From Nitrobacteraceae bacterium AZCC 2146 (GTDB lineage: Bacteria; Pseudomonadota; Alphaproteobacteria; Rhizobiales; Xanthobacteraceae): a stretch of 64,000 bases of DNA. The notes under the pieces are model-generated. The model had not been told where the DNA came from and made no database searches. It was given only the letters and a program-made list of their open reading frames with translations. Positions 55,384 to 62,190 of the stretch are shown piece after piece (the first letter of the stretch is position 1; each line of letters starts with the position of its first letter). A program made the position numbers and the translations under genes. The stretch covers positions 6,560,001 to 6,624,000 of the forward strand of contig JBAGRP010000001.1 of NCBI GenBank assembly GCA_036924855.1. The letters are read 5' to 3'.

Positions 55384-57990
55384 CTACACCCGCTCCACGA
55401 AACTATCGACCACCTTCTTCTCGCCGGCCTTCTCGAATGCGATGGTGAGCTTGTTGCCGTCGATCTTGGTCACATGGCCATAGCCGAACTTCTGGTGAAA
55501 CACCCGGTCCTTCAGCGTGAATTCGGACTCGGTGCCGGTGGATTTCGCGATCAGCTCGCCTTCGATGGTCATCGGGCCGCGCTTGGTGCGGGAGAAGCCG
55601 CCCGGCGCGTCGCTGCGCGAGGAGGAGAATGGCGACTGGCTTTCGTTGAAGCCGCCGCCGGCCTGTCCGCCACTGTTATTCCCTTGGCCGCCGCGGGCGC
55701 GGTTGGCCTGGGCGCGCTGCCAGCCCGGCGTCGAATAGCTGGAGCCGAAGGATTCCACATTGTCGAAGCGCGACGGGCCGTAGCCGCTGGCGCCACCCCA
55801 GCCGGAGCCGCCCTTGGATTCGGTGATCTCGACATTCGCCGCCGGCAACTCATCGAGGAAACGCGACGGCATCGTCGTGTTCCAGGTGCCGTGAATTCGC
55901 CGGTTGGTCGCGAAGTACAATTTCGCACGCTTGCGCGCGCGGGTAATGCCGACATGGGCGAGGCGCCGCTCTTCCTCAAGGCCAGCGCGGCCCTGATCGT
56001 CGAGCGCGCGCTGATGCGGAAACAGGCCTTCCTCCCAGCCGGGCAGGAACACGTTGTCGAATTCGAGTCCCTTCGCGGAATGCAGTGTCATCACCGATAC
56101 CGCGTCGTCGTCGGCACCACCCTCGCGATCCATCACCAGCGAGATGTGCTCGAGGAAGCCTTGGAGATTTTCGAATTCCTCCATCGAGCGCACCAGCTCC
56201 TTGAGGTTCTCAAGGCGCCCGGCGGCATCGGCGGAACGGTCCTTCTGCCACATCTCGGTATAGCCGCTCTCGTCGAGCACGATTTCGGCCAACTCAGTAT
56301 GCGGCATCGTTTCGCTCTGCTTGCGCCAGCGCTCGAAGCTGAGCATCAACTCGCGCAGGCTGCCGCGCGCCTTCGGCTTCATCTCGTCGGTCTCGACCAC
56401 GGTTCGCGCCGCTTCGGACAGCGGAATGCGACGCTTGCGGGCGTGGTCGTGCAGCATCTGCACGGTGGCATCGCCGAGGCCGCGCTTCGGCACATTGACG
56501 ATGCGCTCGAAAGCGAGGTCGTCGGCCGGCGAATTGATCACCCGCAGATAGGCCAGCGCGTCGCGGATTTCGGCGCGCTCATAGAAACGCGGGCCGCCGA
56601 TCACACGATAGGGCAGGCCGAGGGTGACAAAACGGTCTTCGAATTCGCGCATCTGGAAAGAGGCGCGCACCAGGATCGCGATGTCGTTGAGCTTGTGGCC
56701 GGCGCGCTGCAGCTGCTCGATCTCTTCGCCGATGGCGCGGGCTTCCTCTTCGGAATCCCAGGAGCCGGTGACGGTGACCTTCTCGCCATCGACATCCTCG
56801 GTGCGCAGCGTCTTGCCGAGCCGGCCTTCGTTGTGCGCGATGAGGTGCGAGGCGGCGGCGAGGATGTGGCCGGTGGAACGATAGTTGCGCTCCAGCCGGA
56901 TGATCTTGGCGCCGGGGAAATCGTGGTCGAAGCGCAGGATGTTGTCGACCTCGGCGCCGCGCCAGCCATAGATCGACTGGTCGTCATCGCCGACGCAGCA
57001 GATGTTCTTGAGCGGCACGGCCGTTGCGGCGGTCGTCTCCCTCTCCCCGTTCTTCACGGGGAGAGGGGCGGGGTGAGGGGCTCTTGCGGCGGCATCGCCG
57101 AACTCAGGCTCCCCCTCACCCGGATTGCTCCGCAATCCGACCTCTCCCCGCAAGCGGGGAGAGGTCGGGGAAGACGACGGTGCCTGCGCCAGCAGCCGCA
57201 GCCAGAGATACTGCGCGACGTTGGTGTCCTGATATTCGTCCACCAGAATGTATTTGAAGCGCTGCTGATATTGCCGGAGCACGTCGGGATGCTCGCGGAA
57301 CAGCCGGATGCATTCCAGCAGCAGATCGCCGAAATCGGCGGCGTTGAGGACCTTGAGCCGCTCCTGATAGGCCGCATAGAGCTTGCCGCCCTTGCCGTTG
57401 CCGAACACGGCGGCTTCGCCTGATGGCACTTGCGACGGCGTCAGGCCGCGGTTCTTCCAGCCGTCGATCAGTCCGGCCAGCATCCGCGCCGGCCAGCGTT
57501 TGTCGTCGATGTTCTCGGCCTGCAGCAACTGCTTCAGCAGCCGGATCTGGTCGTCGACATCCAGCACGGTGAAATTGGATTTCAGCTGCACCAGTTCTGC
57601 GTGGGTGCGCAGGATGCGGCCGCCGATCGAGTGGAAGGTGCCGAGCCACGGCATGCCTTCGACGGCCTGGCCCAGCATAATGCCGAGCCGGTGCTTCATT
57701 TCCCGCGCCGCCTTGTTGGTGAAGGTCACCGACAGAATTTCGCCGGGCCGGGCACGACCCATGCTGAGGATGTGGGCGATCCGCGAGGTCAGCACCTTGG
57801 TCTTGCCGGTGCCGGCGCCGGCCAGCACCAGAACGGGGCCCTCCAGGGTCTCGACCGCATCGCGCTGCTCGGGGTTGAGCCCGGTCAGGTATTGCGGGGT
57901 GACCGAGGCGCGGGCACGCGCACCGATGCCGCCTGCCACCGGACGGTGCTCGGGCAGGTCATTGGAAGGCATTTTATAGGGCTCGGTCAT
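55384..57990 (-). CDS. uvrD: UvrD/PcrA superfamily 1A DNA helicase with in-frame repeat insertion
   Basis: The 868-residue helicase has motif I LAGAGTGKTKVL near 57, the motif II Walker B DEYQDT near 250, motif III CCVGDDDQSIYGWRGA near 330, motif IV RLERNYRST near 365, motifs V-VI (VMTLHSAKGLEF near 645, RLAHVGITRARKR near 685) and a Gly/Ser-rich linker before a C-terminal Tudor-like domain ending VVDSFVERV. It unwinds DNA 3'-5' in nucleotide excision and mismatch repair. Between motifs II and III about 55 extra residues are encoded by a palindromic repeat (57020-57185). The HicB-like gene follows after 12 bp. Confidence 0.95.
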   Translation of the reverse strand: MTEPYKMPSNDLPEHRPVAGGIGARARASVTPQYLTGLNPEQRDAVETLEGPVLVLAGAGTGKTKVLTSRIAHILSMGRARPGEILSVTFTNKAAREMKHRLGIMLGQAVEGMPWLGTFHSIGGRILRTHAELVQLKSNFTVLDVDDQIRLLKQLLQAENIDDKRWPARMLAGLIDGWKNRGLTPSQVPSGEAAVFGNGKGGKLYAAYQERLKVLNAADFGDLLLECIRLFREHPDVLRQYQQRFKYILVDEYQDTNVAQYLWLRLLAQAPSSSPTSPRLRGEVGLRSNPGEGEPEFGDAAARAPHPAPLPVKNGERETTAATAVPLKNICCVGDDDQSIYGWRGAEVDNILRFDHDFPGAKIIRLERNYRSTGHILAAASHLIAHNEGRLGKTLRTEDVDGEKVTVTGSWDSEEEARAIGEEIEQLQRAGHKLNDIAILVRASFQMREFEDRFVTLGLPYRVIGGPRFYERAEIRDALAYLRVINSPADDLAFERIVNVPKRGLGDATVQMLHDHARKRRIPLSEAARTVVETDEMKPKARGSLRELMLSFERWRKQSETMPHTELAEIVLDESGYTEMWQKDRSADAAGRLENLKELVRSMEEFENLQGFLEHISLVMDREGGADDDAVSVMTLHSAKGLEFDNVFLPGWEEGLFPHQRALDDQGRAGLEEERRLAHVGITRARKRAKLYFATNRRIHGTWNTTMPSRFLDELPAANVEITESKGGSGWGGASGYGPSRFDNVESFGSSYSTPGWQRAQANRARGGQGNNSGGQAGGGFNESQSPFSSSRSDAPGGFSRTKRGPMTIEGELIAKSTGTESEFTLKDRVFHQKFGYGHVTKIDGNKLTIAFEKAGEKKVVDSFVERV
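57020..57185. repeat. Palindromic repeat inserted in frame in uvrD
   Basis: Three hairpins lie in a row: CCCTCTCCCCG/CGGGGAGAGGG (57039-57067), CGGATTGC/GCAATCCG (57121-57139) and GACCTCTCCCCGC/GCGGGGAGAGGTC (57139-57166, 2-nt loop). The last shares CCTCTCCCCGC with the intergenic palindrome at 19625-19657. In the uvrD frame it encodes Pro, Arg, Gly and Glu-rich sequence (SPRLRGEVGLRSNPGEGEPE, later PHPAPLPVKNGERE) of the kind produced by translated repeats, with no stop. Confidence 0.85.
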
Positions 57991-58186
57991 GCGAATCGTC
58001 TTCCGCCCACGATGGCACCGCGGGGCCTTGAAGGGGAGCCTTCATAGCAGGATAGAACCGCATATAGGAGCCGGCCGGCTCTGGCGACAGAGTTATCCCC
58101 GCGCATGGCCGGGCCGGCCCGCCGGAATCGGAATGGCCTGCCACCAGGTGCTCTCGTTTCGTTGATCTGGCCGGTACGCAGGTCGG

Positions 58187-58211
58187 GGAACCTTGGTTCC
58201 AATTGCCGCTT
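58187..58211 (+). promoter_or_regulatory. Candidate EcfG/RpoE2-type stress promoter
   Basis: GGAAC at 58187-58191 is followed after 18 bp by TT at 58210-58211, fitting the GGAAC-N18/19-TT pattern of alphaproteobacterial general-stress sigma factors. It lies 61 bp upstream of the DUF1328 gene. The -35 is exact; the -10 (GCTT against CGTT) is weaker. GGAACC-TT-GGTTCC also forms a small palindrome here. Confidence 0.4.
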
Positions 58212-58271
58212 GCATTCGCATCAGGCGTGGCGTTCGACGTCGCGCTCTCAAAGCGAAACTGAGGTGGTGCC

Positions 58272-58445
58272 ATGTTCGGCTGGGTCGTTACATTTCTGAT
58301 CGTTGCGTTGATTGCCGGCGTTCTCGGCTTTGGTGGCGTCGCCGGCACCTCCGTCGAAATCGCCAAGGCGATCTTCTTCATCGCCGTTATCCTGTTCGTG
58401 ATCTCGGCGGTTGTCGGTCTGGTCCGCGGGCGCACCCGGGTCTAG
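58272..58445 (+). CDS. DUF1328 small membrane protein (YtjA-like)
   Basis: This 57-residue gene begins at ATG 58272 with GAGGTGG upstream. The product MFGWVVTFLIVALIAGVLGF has two membrane helices separated by GGVAGTSVEIAKA, the pattern of DUF1328, and a basic C-terminus (VRGRTRV). The family is common in proteobacteria, often stress-associated, with no assigned function. A candidate EcfG-type promoter lies upstream. It converges with the thioesterase gene 3 bp away. Confidence 0.88.
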   Translation: MFGWVVTFLIVALIAGVLGFGGVAGTSVEIAKAIFFIAVILFVISAVVGLVRGRTRV

Positions 58446-58448
58446 CGT

Positions 58449-58964
58449 CTATATCTTTGAGGGCATCCCGATCTTTCGGCCGATGCCATCGGGACGTGTG
58501 ACCGGACGATGCGCCTCCGCCAGCGCCTGCACGCGGGCGTGGATATCAGGTGGGAAAGGCGCAACCTTGCGGGCGTCCATATCCATGTGCATGGTTATGT
58601 TTTCCGAGGTCGCCGAGAGCCAGCCCTCGGTGGCGTGGCGCAGCTCCTCAAAGGTGTGCAGCCGCTTCTCGTCTGCGGCGACCAGCAGGATCGAGACCTG
58701 CGCGGGATCGTCGACGTGGATCTCCCGGAGATAGCGGACGTGGCACTCGGCAGTGAAGGTCGAATTGTGCCGGGCCTTCATGTATTCCGGGCCGATTCCG
58801 AGCTTGAGCCAGAGTTCGTCGATCGCCCGGTCGAACAGTACGTTGTAATAGGCCATGTTGAGATGGCCGTTGTAATCGATCCATTGCGGGTCGATCCGCA
58901 TCACCGATGACAGGAATGGCACCGGCTGTCGCAGCAAGTCGGTATCTTCGGCCATCATCGTCAT
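58449..58964 (-). CDS. Hotdog-fold acyl-CoA thioesterase (4HBT-like)
   Basis: The 171-residue protein shows the 4-hydroxybenzoyl-CoA thioesterase-like catalytic stretch VMRIDPQWIDYNGHLNMAYY near 21-40, with Asp30 in the usual active-site place, followed by FDRAIDELWLKLGI and the hotdog strands HVRYLREIHVDDPAQVSILL. The family hydrolyses acyl-CoA thioesters; a link to short-chain or carnitine-related substrates is possible but unproven. It starts at ATG 58964 (or 58955) and is divergent from the FAD oxidase gene with about 83 bp between them. Confidence 0.85.
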   Translation of the reverse strand: MTMMAEDTDLLRQPVPFLSSVMRIDPQWIDYNGHLNMAYYNVLFDRAIDELWLKLGIGPEYMKARHNSTFTAECHVRYLREIHVDDPAQVSILLVAADEKRLHTFEELRHATEGWLSATSENITMHMDMDARKVAPFPPDIHARVQALAEAHRPVTRPDGIGRKIGMPSKI

Positions 58965-59047
58965 CGTCTATTCCTGTCACAAAAATCCGACATCCCTTGA
59001 CCCGTTATACATCCTTTGCCACGGTCCCGCGCGCCGGAGGATTTCAC

Positions 59048-60463
59048 GTGGCCATACTCGTCAACAATCTGAAACGACCAGAGCCCAAGGCGCTGGCCAC
59101 GACACTCGAAAAGCTGGCCGCCCGGTTCGGCAACCGGCTTGTCACCTCGCAGGCGGTGCGCGAGCAGCACGGCCATACCACCACGTGGCTGGTTAACCAG
59201 CCGCCGGATGCCGTGGTGATGGCGCAGGAAACCGCCGACATCCAGGACGTGGTGCGGATTTGCGCGGCGAACGGCGTGCCGGTGATCGCGTTCGGCACCG
59301 GCACCTCGCTGGAGGGCCAGGTCAACGCGCCCGCCGGCGGCATCTGCATCGACCTGCGCGACATGAACCGCATTCTGGAGGTTCACAGCGAAGATCTGGA
59401 CTGCGTGATCCAGCCCGGCGTGACCCGCAAGGCGCTGAACGAGAATCTGCGCGATCAGGGGTTGTTCTTTCCGATCGATCCCGGCGCCGATGCCTCCCTC
59501 GGGGGCATGGCTTCGACCCGTGCCTCCGGCACCAATGCGGTGCGCTACGGCACCATGCGTGACAATGTGCTGGCGCTGAAAGTGGTGCGCGCCGACGGCG
59601 AAATCATCAAGACCGGTACGCGGGCAAAGAAATCCTCGGCCGGCTATGACCTGACCCATCTGTTCGTCGGCGCTGAAGGCACCCTCGGCATCATCTCCGA
59701 GCTGACCATCAAGCTGCGCGGCATCCCCGAAACCATTGCCGCCGCGGCGTGCTCGTTCGCGACCGTGCAGGGCGCCTGCCAGGCCACCATCCTGGCGATC
59801 CAGACCGGCATTCCCGTGGCGCGCATCGAACTGCTGAACGAAGCCCAGGTCCGCGCCTGCAATTCCTATTCGAAGCTGACGTTGCCGGAGACGCCACTGC
59901 TGCTGCTGGAATTCCACGGCAGCGAGGCCGACGTCGCCGAGCAGTCGAAGAATTTTCGCGAGATCGCGCTGGATTGTGGCGGCGGCACCTTTACTTGGAC
60001 CACCAAGCCGGAAGACCGCACAAAACTCTGGCAGGCCCGGCACGATGCCTATTGGGCGGTGAAGAGCCTGCGACCTGGCTCCGAGGTGGCGGCGACCGAT
60101 GTCTGCGTGCCGATTTCGCGGCTGGCCGAATGCGTCGCCGAGACCGAAGAGGATCTGGCGCGCATGAACCTGTTGTCGCCGATCGTCGGCCATGTCGGTG
60201 ACGGCAATTTCCATTGTTCGATGGTCTGCGATCCCAACGATCCCGGCGAGGTAGCGCGCTGCGAGGACTTCATGCACCGCCTCGTCCAGCGCGCCCAGGC
60301 GATGGGCGGCACCTGCACCGGCGAACACGGCATCGGGCAGGGCAAGCAAAAGTATCTCAAGGCCGAGCTGGGCATCGAAGCGCTCGATGCGATGCGAGCT
60401 CTGAAGCTGGCGCTCGACCCGCACAACATCTTCAATCCCGGAAAAATTCTGCCACAGGTTTGA
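59048..60463 (+). CDS. FAD-linked oxidase, D-lactate dehydrogenase/glycolate oxidase (Dld/GlcD) family
   Basis: The 471-residue protein has a PCMH-type FAD domain (VIAFGTGTSLEGQVNAPAGG near 78, then DLRDMNRILEV; GLFFPIDPGADASLGGM near 140; RYGTMRDNVLALKVV) and a C-terminal FAD-oxidase domain with VGHVGDGNFHCSM near 379, whose His residues fit a metal site, and CTGEHGIGQGKQKYL near 420. It most likely oxidises D-lactate or a related 2-hydroxy acid. GTG 59048 is chosen because GGAGG lies 7 bp upstream; the frame upstream of it overlaps the divergent thioesterase start region. An MCT-like transporter lies downstream. Confidence 0.9.
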   Translation: MAILVNNLKRPEPKALATTLEKLAARFGNRLVTSQAVREQHGHTTTWLVNQPPDAVVMAQETADIQDVVRICAANGVPVIAFGTGTSLEGQVNAPAGGICIDLRDMNRILEVHSEDLDCVIQPGVTRKALNENLRDQGLFFPIDPGADASLGGMASTRASGTNAVRYGTMRDNVLALKVVRADGEIIKTGTRAKKSSAGYDLTHLFVGAEGTLGIISELTIKLRGIPETIAAAACSFATVQGACQATILAIQTGIPVARIELLNEAQVRACNSYSKLTLPETPLLLLEFHGSEADVAEQSKNFREIALDCGGGTFTWTTKPEDRTKLWQARHDAYWAVKSLRPGSEVAATDVCVPISRLAECVAETEEDLARMNLLSPIVGHVGDGNFHCSMVCDPNDPGEVARCEDFMHRLVQRAQAMGGTCTGEHGIGQGKQKYLKAELGIEALDAMRALKLALDPHNIFNPGKILPQV

Positions 60464-60518
60464 CGCAAGCCCGCCGCTTGCCCCTGTTTCGCTGGAACGG
60501 CAGCGGTCGCCGAGACGT

Positions 60519-60538
60519 TAACTGTCTTTAAACAGTTA
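60519..60538. promoter_or_regulatory. TAACTGT-N6-ACAGTTA palindrome upstream of MFS gene
   Basis: TAACTGT at 60519-60525 and ACAGTTA at 60532-60538 form a perfect 7-bp dyad around CTTTAA, in an AT-richer patch 110 bp upstream of the MFS start. It looks like an operator for a dimeric regulator, and a second smaller dyad GCAT-N7-ATGC follows near 60545. No regulator gene is adjacent. Confidence 0.45.
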
Positions 60539-60648
60539 CAGGTTGCATATTACAGATGCGCTCCAAATAATTGCATGATTGATTCCCGCCTGCGGGTGGT
60601 CGTAAGAAAATCTGACGCTCCAACGCGTCCAATAAAAAGGCCCGCCTG

Positions 60649-61968
60649 ATGCGGCTTCCGTTCTTCTATGGCTGGATTATCGTTGCCATCACGTTCGTCA
60701 CCATGGCCATCGGGGTCAATGCCCGGACGTCGTTCTCGTTGTTCTTTCCGCCCATCCTGAAGGAGTTCGGCTGGGACCGCGGCGTCACTGCTGGTGCGTT
60801 CTCGTTCGGCTTTTTGATCTCCGCGGTCATGAGTCCGTTGATGGGCAAGCTGATGGATCGCGCCGGACCGCGGGCGGTAATGGAGCTTGGCGTCGGGTTG
60901 ATGGCGGCCGGATTGCTGCTGGCGCCGCTGACCACGCAGCCTTGGCATCTGTATCTGACGATCGGCGTGCTGGTCGGTGCCGGCAGTATCTGCCTCGGCT
61001 ATTCCGGGCAATCGCTGTTTCTGCCGAACTGGTTCAGCCGCAAGCGCGGGCTTGCTGTGGGCGTTGCCTTTGCCGGCGTGGGCATTGGTTCGATCACCGT
61101 GCTGCCCTGGGTGCAGCTGATGATCGAACAGACCGGCTGGCGCACCGCATGCACGGCGATGGGCATCGTGGTTCTGGTCGTTTTGGTCCCGATCAACCTG
61201 CTGCTGCGCAAGCGGCCGCAGGACATGGGGCTTTTGCCCGATGGCGATCAGGCGCCGACCGCATCGGTGAAACCGGTGTCAAATGTTGTCGATCCAGTTT
61301 GGGCGAGCGTCGACTGGACGCTTGCACGTGCAGTGCGCACGGCGCGGTTCTGGTGGCTCGCGCTTGGCCTGTTTGGTGGGCTGTACTCCTGGTATGCGGT
61401 CCAGGTTCACCAGACCAAGTATCTGCTCGACATCGGCTTCAGCCCCAGCGTCGCGGCCTGGGCGCTGGGCATGGTCAGCCTGTTTGGTGTGCCCGGACAG
61501 ATATTTCTCGGACATCTGTCCGATCGCATCGGCCGTGAATGGATCTGGAGCGTCAGCGGACTTGGTTTTGCGATCTGTTTCGCCGCGCTGATCGCGCTGC
61601 AATATGCGCCGAGCCTCGTGCTGGTTTATGTGATGGTGATCTCGCAGGGCCTGCTGGGCTACGGCGTGACATCGATCATGGGCGCGGTGGTGGCGGAGAT
61701 TTTCCAGGGCGAGCATTTCGGCAGTATTTTCGGCACGCTGATGCTGGCCGCGCTTGCCGGAGGCGCCGCGGGCCCGTTCGTCACTGGTGCGTTGCACGAT
61801 CACTACGGCACTTACACGCTGGCCTTTTCCATCGGTATCGCGGTGAGCTTGGCTGCAGCGGCTGCGATCTGGATGGCCTCGCCCGGCAAGGTTCGGGCGG
61901 TTGCCGGGCGGCTGCATCACGCTCATGGCGCCAGGCCCTTGGAGCAGGCGACCTCGAATTCGCTGTAA
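60649..61968 (+). CDS. MFS transporter, monocarboxylate (MCT/OFA-like) type
   Basis: The 439-residue permease has 12 predicted helices. The start (FYGWIIVAITFVTMAIGVNA), SFSLFFPPILKEFGWDRG near 26, GYSGQSLFLPNWFSRKRGLA near 122 and WWLALGLFGGLYSWYAVQ match MCT and OFA carboxylate transporters. It lies 185 bp downstream of a D-lactate/glycolate-type oxidase, so uptake of a hydroxy- or oxo-acid for that enzyme is a reasonable inference. A palindromic operator candidate lies upstream at 60519. Confidence 0.9.
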   Translation: MRLPFFYGWIIVAITFVTMAIGVNARTSFSLFFPPILKEFGWDRGVTAGAFSFGFLISAVMSPLMGKLMDRAGPRAVMELGVGLMAAGLLLAPLTTQPWHLYLTIGVLVGAGSICLGYSGQSLFLPNWFSRKRGLAVGVAFAGVGIGSITVLPWVQLMIEQTGWRTACTAMGIVVLVVLVPINLLLRKRPQDMGLLPDGDQAPTASVKPVSNVVDPVWASVDWTLARAVRTARFWWLALGLFGGLYSWYAVQVHQTKYLLDIGFSPSVAAWALGMVSLFGVPGQIFLGHLSDRIGREWIWSVSGLGFAICFAALIALQYAPSLVLVYVMVISQGLLGYGVTSIMGAVVAEIFQGEHFGSIFGTLMLAALAGGAAGPFVTGALHDHYGTYTLAFSIGIAVSLAAAAAIWMASPGKVRAVAGRLHHAHGARPLEQATSNSL

Positions 61969-62190
61969 CCGGGCAATTTGCCGCAAGCCAGCGGCGGGTT
62001 GTGGAGCGGCGGCCCCGTACCGGATGCTGTGACTTCGCCACAGTTACCCTTATAGTTGGTGCGCCTCCGGCGTTAAGTTCAGGGCGGCCATCGCGATTTT
62101 GGGGCGCAATCGCGAAATTGGGCCGTGTGGAATGCGTCTTGCTCGGCAAGCAAGCGGCAGCTCGCCGGAACATGCTCAAGGGGAGATCCC

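Noticed and set aside
58961..60424. 487-codon minus-strand ORF opposite the FAD oxidase
   Set aside because: Antisense shadow; the plus strand encodes both FAD-binding and C-terminal oxidase motifs.
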